A stretch of 64,000 nucleotides of DNA from Janthinobacterium sp051380735. Its GTDB lineage: Bacteria; Pseudomonadota; Gammaproteobacteria; Burkholderiales; Burkholderiaceae_D. A program made the translations under genes and the position numbers. The stretch is taken from assembly GCF_051380735.1 (NCBI RefSeq), contig NZ_JBNYXQ010000006.1, forward strand, positions 248,001 to 312,000. The letters run 5' to 3'. The number at the start of each line of letters is the position of its first letter. Within the stretch, counting starts at the first letter, position 1. The notes under the pieces were generated by a model. That model saw only the letters and a list, made by a program, of their open reading frames with translations. It searched no databases and had not been told where the DNA came from. Shown one piece after another: positions 24,632-34,892 of this stretch.

Positions 24632-27238
24632 ATGTTCGAATTTCTCTTCAAGCGTACTGCCAGCAAGGCCAGCAAGGCCGGCAAAACCACCGCACCGTCT
24701 CCTGTGGTGGCAGAGCAGGCCGCAGCCACGGCGCAGAGCGCATCGCGCCGCGCCGAACAGGTGGCGCGCGCGCATGCCCTGGCCGGCGATGAAGCGGCCG
24801 CCTTTGAATTCATTATTGCCAGTGAATTTGCCGAAGCCCGCCTGATCGCGGCCGAACATGTGCACGCGTTGCCGCTGCTGGAAAAAGTCCACCAGGCCAT
24901 GCGCAACACCGACCGCCGCGTCGCCAAGCTGGTGCAGGGCCGCATCGACCTGCTGCGCCACCAGGCGGCCGAGGCGCAGCGCGCCCTGGCCGGCATCGCC
25001 ACCGCGCAGCGTTTGCTGAACGATGAAAAACTCAGCCCCAACCAGGTAGCCGAGCTGGACCGCCAATGGCAAGTCATCAAGGCGACACCGGAACTGGCTG
25101 AACAATTCACCAGCGTGCGCGCCGGCCTGGCAGCGCGCCTGGAAGCGCAAGTGGCGCTGCAGCGCGCCGTGATCGACGCGGTCGCTGCTGCCCGCAAGCT
25201 GGCCGCCGGCGGCCAGTCGGCGCAAGCGTCGACGCAAAAGCTGGCGCAAGCGCTGGCATTGCTCGATGCCGCGCATGCGCAGCATATGCAGTCGCCCGAG
25301 TGCGCTTCGCTGCCGAAACACCTCGCTTCGGACTTCGCCCAGGCGCGCGAGCAGGCGCAGTCAGCCTTGCAGGCGCTGCAGCAGCACCAGGCCGTGTTCG
25401 ACGCGCGCCAGGCGGCGCTGGCCGAATGGCAGGCGCAGGATGGCGCCACACTGGACGCGGATGCGCTCAGGCGTAGCTGGCAAGCACTGCCGCGCCTGCC
25501 TGTATCGCCTTTGAGCGACAGCTTGCAGAAGCAATTTCAGGCGCTGCTGGCCAGCGCGCCGGCCCCTTTGGCGCCTGACGTTCCAGCCGCTACGGAAGCT
25601 GCCGAATCAGGTTCGAACATGCGCAAGCCGCGCCATGAAGCCGCCGCGGCGTCAAAGGAAACCACCGAACAATTTTTCAAGGCCCTCGACGCCATGGAAG
25701 CGGCGCTGGCCGAAGGCCTGCTGCAGGTGGCCTCCGAACACGATAAAACCCTGCGCGACAGCAAGCATGGCCGCTTGACGCCGGCCCAGGCCGACCGCCT
25801 TGCCCATGTGCGCGGCGAGTTCAAGCGCCTGGCCGACTGGGCGCGCTGGGGCGGCAATGTCTCGCGCGAGGAATTGGTCAAGGCCGGCGAAGAATTGCCG
25901 GCGCAAGCGTTGCCTATGAGCGAGTTGGCGAAAAAGGTCGGCAGCCTGCGCGAGCGCTGGAAGTCGCTCGACACCTTGTCCGGCCCGGCACCGAAATCAC
26001 TGTGGGAGCGTTTCGACGCCGCCTGCACGGTGGCCTATGCGCCGGCGGCGCTGCATTTCAAGCAACTGGCCGAAGAGCGCCACGGCAACGCTGCCAGGGC
26101 TCAGGAACTGATACTGGAGGCGAGCCACCTGGCCGCCCAGGAAAGCACTGACTGGAAGCAGGTCGCTTCCAGCTCGCAGCGCCTGCGCCAGGCCTGGACG
26201 CGCCTGGGTACCATCGACCGCAAGGAAAAGAAACGCCTGGATGTCGAATTCGGCGAGGCGCTGGACGCCCTGGCCAAGCCGCTGGAAACCCAGCGGCTGA
26301 TCGAAACGGCGCGCCGCGAACAGCTGATCGTCGAAGTGGGCCTGCTGAAACCGTCCGAACGCAATACGGTCGACATGCTCAAGGCCCTGCAGGACAAATG
26401 GCAGGAGCTGGCCAAGGCGCTGCCGCTGGAGCGCCGCGCCGAACAAGCCCTGTGGCAGCGTTTCCGCGCCGCCTGCGACGATATATTTGCCAGGCGCAAG
26501 GAAACCGCCCATGCGGCCGACCATGAGCGGCGCGAACATCTGCAGGCGCGCGCAGCGCTGTGCGAAAAGCTGGAAACGGCCGTGGTACCCGAAGGCGACG
26601 ACAAGCAGCGTACTGCTTTTATCCATCAGCTGCTGCGCGACACGCGCACCGCCTGGAACAGCACTGGGCCGGTGCCGCGCGCCAGCGAAGAGAGAATTGA
26701 GCAGCGCTACCAGATGGCGGTCGCCTCGCTGCAGGCGCAGGCCGACGCCATCGCCCAGCGTGCGGGCGCCGCGCAAGCGAACGCCATGCGCGACAAGCTG
26801 CGCCTGGTGCAGGCGCTGGAACTGGAGCTGGCCGACGCTGGTGCCACCGACGCGCAGGCCTGGACCGAACGCTGGAGCGCCTTGCCGCCGCTGGACGCGC
26901 AATACGAACGCAGCTTGCAGACGCGCTTTGCCGCCGCGCTCGCTGCCATCGGTGACGGCAGCGCTGCGTATGTGGCCAAGTTGCACGCGAACCAGCCACG
27001 TTTGCTGGAAGAAGTGCTGCGCCTGGAAATCGTTGCCGGTGTCGACAGCGGCGCCGAGTATGCGCGCGATCGCCTGAAAATGCAGGTCGAAGTGCTGCAG
27101 TCGTCGCTGAAATCGGGCCAGCAGCCTTTGAGTCAGGCTACGCAGCTGATGCAGCTGTGCGCGATCGCCGCGCTGACCGATGCCCGCACGGCCAGCCGCA
27201 TCGAGGCGCTGCTGCGCCGCATCGGCGGTGCGCAATGA
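24632..27238 (+). CDS. DUF349 domain-containing protein
   Basis: An 868-residue protein beginning MFEFLFKR, as this family often does; an ATG 11 codons upstream is in frame but less likely. It is highly helical and Ala/Gln-rich, with several DUF349 units of about 70-80 residues (for example around 430-500 with WKSLDTLSG...LWERFDAACTVAYA and around 580-650 with DKWQELAKAL...LWQRFRAACDDIF). DUF349 proteins are predicted long-helix proteins of unknown role. The stop overlaps the moaE start by 4 bp (ATGA), implying translational coupling. I know of no functional reason for that pairing. Confidence 0.8.
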   Translation: MFEFLFKRTASKASKAGKTTAPSPVVAEQAAATAQSASRRAEQVARAHALAGDEAAAFEFIIASEFAEARLIAAEHVHALPLLEKVHQAMRNTDRRVAKLVQGRIDLLRHQAAEAQRALAGIATAQRLLNDEKLSPNQVAELDRQWQVIKATPELAEQFTSVRAGLAARLEAQVALQRAVIDAVAAARKLAAGGQSAQASTQKLAQALALLDAAHAQHMQSPECASLPKHLASDFAQAREQAQSALQALQQHQAVFDARQAALAEWQAQDGATLDADALRRSWQALPRLPVSPLSDSLQKQFQALLASAPAPLAPDVPAATEAAESGSNMRKPRHEAAAASKETTEQFFKALDAMEAALAEGLLQVASEHDKTLRDSKHGRLTPAQADRLAHVRGEFKRLADWARWGGNVSREELVKAGEELPAQALPMSELAKKVGSLRERWKSLDTLSGPAPKSLWERFDAACTVAYAPAALHFKQLAEERHGNAARAQELILEASHLAAQESTDWKQVASSSQRLRQAWTRLGTIDRKEKKRLDVEFGEALDALAKPLETQRLIETARREQLIVEVGLLKPSERNTVDMLKALQDKWQELAKALPLERRAEQALWQRFRAACDDIFARRKETAHAADHERREHLQARAALCEKLETAVVPEGDDKQRTAFIHQLLRDTRTAWNSTGPVPRASEERIEQRYQMAVASLQAQADAIAQRAGAAQANAMRDKLRLVQALELELADAGATDAQAWTERWSALPPLDAQYERSLQTRFAAALAAIGDGSAAYVAKLHANQPRLLEEVLRLEIVAGVDSGAEYARDRLKMQVEVLQSSLKSGQQPLSQATQLMQLCAIAALTDARTASRIEALLRRIGGAQ

Positions 27239-27696
27239 GTATCAGCGTGCGCATCCAGGAAGCCGATTTTGACTTGAGTCAAGAGATCGCACAATTGCGT
27301 GCGCACGATCCGAAGGTGGGCGCGGTGGTGGGGTTTGTCGGCACCGTGCGCGACATGAATGAGGGGCTGGACGTGGCCTCGATGGAACTTGAACACTATC
27401 CGGGCATGACGGAAAAGTCGATCGAGGCCATCGTCGCGCAGGCTGCAGCACGCTGGCCGCTGGCAGGCAGCGTGGTGATCCACCGTGTAGGGCCTTTGAG
27501 GCCGCAGGAGCAGATCGTGTTGGTGGCGGTATCGTCCGCCCATCGCGGCGAGGCGTTTGCCGCCTGCGAATTCATTATCGACTACCTGAAAACCGAAGCG
27601 CCATTCTGGAAAAAAGAAGCCACGCCGCAAGGCGCGCGCTGGGTCGATGCACGCGTGACCGATGAAACGGCGCTGGACAAGTGGCGCAGCTTGTAA
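27235..27696 (+). CDS. moaE: Molybdopterin synthase catalytic subunit MoaE
   Basis: A 153-residue MoaE. With thiocarboxylated MoaD it converts precursor Z (cPMP) to molybdopterin in the cytoplasm. Characteristic segments are VGFVGTVRD, the ELEHYPGMTEKSIE helix, HRVGPL and the Lys-rich catalytic part KTEAPFWKKE near residue 120. The start ATG lies within the DUF349 stop (ATGA). No moaD, moaA or moaC is in the window, so the partner is encoded elsewhere. Confidence 0.95.
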   Translation: MSISVRIQEADFDLSQEIAQLRAHDPKVGAVVGFVGTVRDMNEGLDVASMELEHYPGMTEKSIEAIVAQAAARWPLAGSVVIHRVGPLRPQEQIVLVAVSSAHRGEAFAACEFIIDYLKTEAPFWKKEATPQGARWVDARVTDETALDKWRSL

Positions 27697-27769
27697 AACG
27701 GCCTCCCAGGTCAAGATTGCCGTAGACGCTGGCGCAGCGCCACGGCATTATTTTGTTGCAATGTGTATG

Positions 27770-27797
27770 CTTGAAAAGTTCTGCCTTACCCCAATTT
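27770..27797 (+). promoter_or_regulatory. Sigma-32 type heat-shock promoter of clpB
   Basis: CTTGAAA (27770-27776) and CCCCAATTT (27789-27797) are separated by 12 nt, close to the heat-shock consensus CTTGAAA-N(11-16)-CCCCAT. They lie about 36 bp before the clpB start. No good sigma-70 pair was seen in this 136-bp gap. Confidence 0.85.
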
Positions 27798-27832
27798 GAT
27801 TCACAACGAATTAACCGGGAGCACTTTTCATC

Positions 27833-30439
<2,607 letters not shown>

Positions 30440-30459
30440 TCTTTCTTGCAGTAAAGGCG

Positions 30460-30496
30460 AGGGCGCGATCAGGCTGGACCTGAGCGCGCCCTTGTT
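30460..30496 (+). terminator. Hairpin terminator after clpB
   Basis: AGGGCGCG pairs with CGCGCCCT and, inside, TCAGG with CCTGA around a 5-nt loop. The downstream T-run is weak (TTGTTG). It lies 20 bp past the clpB stop. Confidence 0.6.
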
Positions 30497-30539
30497 GCTA
30501 TCATCAACGATATTTTTCGATGACTCTGGAGGTTGGGAT

Positions 30540-31655
30540 ATGGCAAGCAAATGGCAGGCAGGGCGACGCATCGTACTTGGAATGAGCCTGGCGGCGGCCG
30601 TGCTGGCGGCGCCTGCGCATGCGCAGGAAGAAAAAGTGCTGAATATCTACAACTGGTCGGACTATATCGGCGACGAGACGATCAAGAATTTTGAGAAGGA
30701 AACCGGCATCAAGGTACGCTATGATGTTTTCGATAACAACGAAATCCTTAACGCGAAACTGGTCGCCGGCAAGTCGGGCTATGACATCGTGGTGCCGACG
30801 GCCCAGTGGGCACGGCTGCAGATCGATGCAGGTCTGCTGCGCAAACTCGACAAGAGCAAGCTGAACAACATCGGCAACCTGGACGCCAATCTGCAGGCCA
30901 AGCTGGCCAAGATCGATCCGAACAATGACTACCTGGTCGACTGGCTGTGGGGCTATACCACGGTGGGCATCAACGTCAACAAGGTCAAGGCCGCGCTCGG
31001 TACCATGCCGATGCCGGAAAACGCCTGGGACCTGATTTTTGACCCCAAATATGTGTCGAAGCTGAAATCGTGCGGCGTCTCTTTTCTCGACTCGCCCTCC
31101 GAAGTGCTGCCGGCCGCGCTGCAATACCTGAACAAGCCTGCGTATTCGAAAACGGCGGCCGACTACCAGGAAGCGGGCAAGGTGCTGCAGGCGATCCGTC
31201 CGTACGTAACCCTGTTCAGCTCGTCGGGCTATATCAATGACATGGCCAACGGTTCCGTCTGCGTGGCGCTGGGCTGGTCGGGCGACATCAATATTGCGCG
31301 CCAGCGTGCCATTGACGCCAAGAACGGCAATGTGATCCAGGTGCTGGTGCCGAAAACGGCGGCGCTGATGTTCGACACCATGGCCATTCCTGCCGACGCG
31401 CCGCATCCGAACAATGCGCACGCCTTTATTAACTACATCCTGCGTCCGCAAGTGCATGCCAGCCTGACCAACAAGGTGTTCTATGCCAACCCGAACGTGC
31501 CGAGCCTGAAGTATGTGCGCAAGGACATTGCCGAGAACAAGGCCATCTTCCTGCCGGACGCCGACAAGCAGCGCATGGCTGCGCCTGAGCCGATCTCGGC
31601 CGATATTCGCCGCCTGATGACGCGGATTTATACCAAGTTCAAGACCGGGGTGTAA
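30540..31655 (+). CDS. Polyamine ABC transporter substrate-binding protein (PotF/PotD family)
   Basis: A 371-residue periplasmic binding protein. The ATG at 30540 follows CTGGAGG. The Sec signal peptide (GMSLAAAVLAAPAHAQ) precedes the mature N-terminus EEKVLNIYNWSDYIGDETIKNFEKETG, the classic start of putrescine/spermidine-binding proteins. Other family segments are YDIVVPTAQW, WGYTTVGINVNKV, DSPSEVLPAALQYL and CVALGWSGDI. The similarity is closest to PotF (putrescine). No permease or ATPase gene is adjacent, so it is an orphan binding protein that must borrow a transporter or act in sensing. Confidence 0.88.
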   Translation: MASKWQAGRRIVLGMSLAAAVLAAPAHAQEEKVLNIYNWSDYIGDETIKNFEKETGIKVRYDVFDNNEILNAKLVAGKSGYDIVVPTAQWARLQIDAGLLRKLDKSKLNNIGNLDANLQAKLAKIDPNNDYLVDWLWGYTTVGINVNKVKAALGTMPMPENAWDLIFDPKYVSKLKSCGVSFLDSPSEVLPAALQYLNKPAYSKTAADYQEAGKVLQAIRPYVTLFSSSGYINDMANGSVCVALGWSGDINIARQRAIDAKNGNVIQVLVPKTAALMFDTMAIPADAPHPNNAHAFINYILRPQVHASLTNKVFYANPNVPSLKYVRKDIAENKAIFLPDADKQRMAAPEPISADIRRLMTRIYTKFKTGV

Positions 31656-31738
31656 AAAAGCGATGGCGCGAGGGGCGAAGTATTCGCCACTGGCGCCATT
31701 GATGAGCCCAAGGCCTGAGGGCCAGGAGCTGGGGTGCG

Positions 31739-31864
31739 CTACTCGTGATAGCGGTCCATCAGTTTATGGTGGCTGCCGCGCGTTTCTGCTATCAGTTCGA
31801 AGGCGACAAAGCCGACGATGGCGGCAAAGATGGCGATAAAGAGAAACACAAGAAAGGTCAACAT
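31739..31864 (-). CDS. Small single-pass membrane protein (41 aa)
   Basis: An ATG at 31864 opens a 41-residue frame on the minus strand. The first 25 residues are one hydrophobic helix (MLTFLVFLFIAIFAAIVGFV), followed by a short polar tail with ETRGSHHKLMDRYHE. The hydrophobicity pattern is hard to explain by chance, and the frame fills a gap otherwise empty of genes. The upstream GGCGG is only a moderate ribosome-binding site. It would sit in the inner membrane. Function unknown; it runs in the same direction as sixA and ppk1, about 150 bp downstream of sixA. Confidence 0.55.
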   Translation of the reverse strand: MLTFLVFLFIAIFAAIVGFVAFELIAETRGSHHKLMDRYHE

Positions 31865-32013
31865 GGTGTTTCAGCCGCCGTTGGACGGCTGTCCGCTGGG
31901 TTGCTCAATGCGCCGCAGCAGTGCCACGGCGCGTAGTTGATGCAATTAAACTCTAGCAGATAGTCGCCACTTTACAAGCGACCGGTGCAATGGCATTGCA
32001 CCGGTTTTGACCT

Positions 32014-32472
32014 TTACTTCACCACCAGGTCGTGCGCCATTACCGCCTTCAGATAAACGCTCTGGGCATCACCGGGTTCGCGCTGGGAAAACCACCAGGC
32101 GCTGGCCTTGCGCATGTCCCAATCCTGCGCTTCACCGGTCAGCAACAGTGCAGCCGCCTGGCCCAGGGTCGGCTGGTGGCCGACGATCAGCACGGTTTCC
32201 TTGTTTCCTGGCCAGTTGGCCGCCTTCAGGATATCTTCCGCTTCGGCGCCGGGCGCCAGTTCCGGCATCAGCTTGAACTTGCGGCCCAGCGCCTCGGCCG
32301 TTTGCAAGGTGCGCACGGCCGGGCTGACGAGGATGCGGCAATTGTCTGGCAACTGCGAACCGAGCCATTCGGCCATGCGGCGTGCCTGTTTCTGCCCTTT
32401 GACGGTCAGGGCACGTTCCAGGTCGGGCACGCCCGGTTCGGCTTCGGCATGGCGCCACAAGATAAGATCCAT
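32014..32472 (-). CDS. sixA: Phosphohistidine phosphatase SixA
   Basis: A 152-residue histidine phosphatase. The RHG-type motif is LWRHAEAEPG (His8 is the expected phospho-acceptor). A conserved Arg lies in SPAVRTLQTAE and a second catalytic His in VLIVGHQPTLG. SixA removes phosphate from His phosphotransfer proteins such as ArcB or PTS NPr. The start has AGGAG about 9 nt upstream. It lies 40 bp downstream of ppk1 on the same strand, so the two are probably co-transcribed from the Pho-box promoter in front of ppk1. Confidence 0.92.
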   Translation of the reverse strand: MDLILWRHAEAEPGVPDLERALTVKGQKQARRMAEWLGSQLPDNCRILVSPAVRTLQTAEALGRKFKLMPELAPGAEAEDILKAANWPGNKETVLIVGHQPTLGQAAALLLTGEAQDWDMRKASAWWFSQREPGDAQSVYLKAVMAHDLVVK

Positions 32473-32512
32473 GATGGTTTTCTCCTGATAGTAACTGTGG
32501 CTGTCGGCGGGC

Positions 32513-34603
32513 TTACTCGCCCACGTCCGGCGCGGGCGTGCCCAGGTTGTGCATCAGATATTGCTGGGCACTGAACGGCATCTGCTTGGCGCGCGGCTTG
32601 CGGCGCGTATAGTGGCCGCTCGATTCGAGTTCCCACGCATTCGTATTATCCTTCAGATACGGGTTCAGTCCTTCGGCAATCACGCGCCGTTTCAGGGCGC
32701 GGTCCAGTATCGGGAACGCCACTTCCACGCGGCGGAACAGGTTTCGGCTCATCCAGTCGGCGCTGGCCAGGTAGACATCGTGTGCCAGGTCGTTGCGGAA
32801 GTAATAGATGCGGCTGTGTTCCAGGAAGCGGCCGATCACCGAGCGCACCTTGATGTTTTCGGACAGGCCAGGTACGCCCGGTTTCAGGGTGCAGGCGCCG
32901 CGTACGATCAGGTCGATCTTCACGCCGTCGGTCGAGGCCGCATACAGCGCGCGTATCACCGATTCGTCCACCAGCGCATTGATCTTGACGATAATGCGGC
33001 CACGGCGGCCCGAACGGGCGATCTTGGCTTCGTTGCGGATGGCCTTGATGATCTCGCTTTGCAGACCGAACGGCGCCAGCCACAAGTGGTTCAGGTTATG
33101 CGGCTTGGTCAGGCTGGTCAGGTGGATAAACACTTCGTTCACTTCCACCGCCAGGTCCTGCTTGGCCGTCAGCAAGCCGAAATCCGTGTACAGCTTGGTG
33201 GTGGTCGGGTGGTAGTTGCCGGTGCCCAGGTGGGCATAGAAGCGCAGCGCGCCTTCTTCGCGGCGGATGACCAGCGCCACCTTGGCATGCGTCTTCAAAC
33301 CAACCACGCCGTAGACCACCTGCGCACCGGCCTGTTCCAGCTTGTCGGCCCAGTTGATATTGGCTTCCTCGTCGAAGCGCGCCATCAGCTCGACGATGAC
33401 GGTCACTTCCTTGCCCAGCTTGGCGGCCGTGATCAAGGACTCCATCAGGTCCGAATTCATGCCGGTGCGGTAAATCGTCTGCTTGATGGCGACGACGCTC
33501 GGGTCATAGGCGGCGCTGCGGATAAAGTCGATGACGGTCTGGAACGACTGGTAGGGGTGATGCAGCAGGATATCGTGCTTGTGCAGGGCGGCAAAGATAT
33601 CGTTGCCGATGCCCTTGTGCGCCTGGCCCGGGAAAAACGGCGCGAAGCGCAAGGCCGGCTGTTTGACGTGGTCGATCATTTCCGACAGGCGCACCAGGTT
33701 GACGGGGCCATTGACCCGGTACAAGCGGCTCTGGTCGAGGCTGAACTGGTCGAGCAGGAATTGCGACAATTCTTGCGGGCAGTTGTGCGCCACTTCCAGC
33801 CGGACCGAGGTACCGAACTGGCGGCCGACGAGCTCGCCCTTCAGGGCCTGGCGCAGATTCTTGACTTCGTCCTCGTCGACCCACAGGTCGCTGTCGCGCG
33901 TGACGCGGAACTGTGAATAGGCGATCACCTCGCGCCCGGCGAACAGGTCCGAGATATGCGCGTGGATCACCGACGACAACAGGCAGAACGATACGCCGTC
34001 CGAGATGTCATCGGGCAGCTTGATCACGCGCGGCAAGACACGCGGCGCCTTGACGATGGCAATCGCCGTGCCACGGCCAAACGCATCCTTGCCGCTCAGC
34101 GAGACGATGAAATTGAGACTCTTGTTTACTACTTGTGGAAACGGATGGGCCGGGTCCAGGCCGATCGGCGTCAGCAGGGGGCGCACTTCCCGGTCGAAAT
34201 AATCCTTGACCCAGGCGCGTTGCGCCTCGTTGCGGTCCTGGTCGCGCAGCAGGTGTACGCCCGCCGTGCGCAAAGCCGGCAACACGTCATTATTGAGGAT
34301 CTCGTATTGCTGTTCTACCAGCGCATGGCATTCCTTGTCGATACGCTTCAGGTTGGCGACCAGGGCAGGGTGGCCGGCCAGCGTGCTGCCGATGCTGCCA
34401 GCTGCCAGCAGGCTCGCCACGCGCACTTCGAAGAACTCATCCATGTTGCTGCTGACAATGCACAGATAGCGCAGGCGTTCGAGCAGGGGAATATTCGGAT
34501 CTTCGGCCTGCGCCATAACGCGCCGGTTGAAGGTCAGTTGCGACAATTCCCGGTCAAGCAGGGTGCCCGATTTGGTCACTTCCGTGTGCAGTTCAGGTTT
34601 CAT
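32513..34603 (-). CDS. ppk1: Polyphosphate kinase 1
   Basis: A 696-residue enzyme that polymerises the gamma-phosphate of ATP into polyphosphate. The N-terminal domain begins with LLDRELSQLTFNRRVM. The head domain follows, then the catalytic core with VELMARFDEEANINWADKLE and GLKTHAK, whose His (about residue 437) is autophosphorylated. A C-terminal phospholipase-D-like domain has LVDESVIRALYAAS and SADWMSRNLFRRVE. The length matches E. coli Ppk (688). It is divergent from pstS, with a Pho box in the expected position of its promoter. Confidence 0.97.
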   Translation of the reverse strand: MKPELHTEVTKSGTLLDRELSQLTFNRRVMAQAEDPNIPLLERLRYLCIVSSNMDEFFEVRVASLLAAGSIGSTLAGHPALVANLKRIDKECHALVEQQYEILNNDVLPALRTAGVHLLRDQDRNEAQRAWVKDYFDREVRPLLTPIGLDPAHPFPQVVNKSLNFIVSLSGKDAFGRGTAIAIVKAPRVLPRVIKLPDDISDGVSFCLLSSVIHAHISDLFAGREVIAYSQFRVTRDSDLWVDEDEVKNLRQALKGELVGRQFGTSVRLEVAHNCPQELSQFLLDQFSLDQSRLYRVNGPVNLVRLSEMIDHVKQPALRFAPFFPGQAHKGIGNDIFAALHKHDILLHHPYQSFQTVIDFIRSAAYDPSVVAIKQTIYRTGMNSDLMESLITAAKLGKEVTVIVELMARFDEEANINWADKLEQAGAQVVYGVVGLKTHAKVALVIRREEGALRFYAHLGTGNYHPTTTKLYTDFGLLTAKQDLAVEVNEVFIHLTSLTKPHNLNHLWLAPFGLQSEIIKAIRNEAKIARSGRRGRIIVKINALVDESVIRALYAASTDGVKIDLIVRGACTLKPGVPGLSENIKVRSVIGRFLEHSRIYYFRNDLAHDVYLASADWMSRNLFRRVEVAFPILDRALKRRVIAEGLNPYLKDNTNAWELESSGHYTRRKPRAKQMPFSAQQYLMHNLGTPAPDVGE

Positions 34604-34673
34604 ATTCTTCTAACTTTGCAGATAGTTAATTCTAGCCGTATTCGGGCGCGTGGACATGCATAGACGTGCCCGA

Positions 34674-34707
34674 AGTGTAATCATGAAATATGACGCGCTG
34701 GTGACAA
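34674..34707 (-). promoter_or_regulatory. Pho-box promoter of ppk1-sixA
   Basis: On the minus strand, TTGTCAC and GCGTCAT (complement of 34701-34707 and 34690-34696) are separated by 4 nt, the PhoB half-site spacing. A -10 TACACT (34674-34679) follows 10 nt later. The half-sites are weaker than those in front of pstS. Confidence 0.7.
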
Positions 34708-34710
34708 AGC

Positions 34711-34739
34711 ATGTCATAAATGGCGGTTCCGGCTGTCAT
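34711..34739 (+). promoter_or_regulatory. Additional PhoB-like half-sites in the ppk1-pstS gap
   Basis: ATGTCAT (34711-34717) and CTGTCAT (34733-34739) are 22 bp apart, two 11-bp PhoB steps, with a poor half-site between them. They lie between the two promoters and could support PhoB binding for both directions. Confidence 0.5.
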
Positions 34740-34799
34740 GAAGGCCATGCAAAACTGCAGTTTGCGGGGCGTAGGCAAATATTTCAACTAATTTTTGGC

Positions 34800-34833
34800 A
34801 TGTCATAAACCTGTCATATTCGCTTGCTAGACT
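34800..34833 (+). promoter_or_regulatory. Pho-box promoter of pstS
   Basis: ATGTCAT, 4 nt, then CTGTCAT (34800-34817) is almost the consensus PhoB box. The -10 TAGACT (34828-34833) follows 10 nt later and no -35 is present, as expected where PhoB replaces it. The pstS start is about 60 bp downstream. Confidence 0.9.
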
Positions 34834-34892
34834 GCACAGCATTCACCGGGGCATAAGGCCCCAACAACCTTGTAATAACCTGAGGACTTGAT

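Noticed and set aside
31745..31936. 63-codon plus-strand frame in the gap between the polyamine-binding protein and sixA
   Set aside because: Its hydrophilic sequence is the complement of the clear hydrophobic helix of the minus-strand 41-residue protein.
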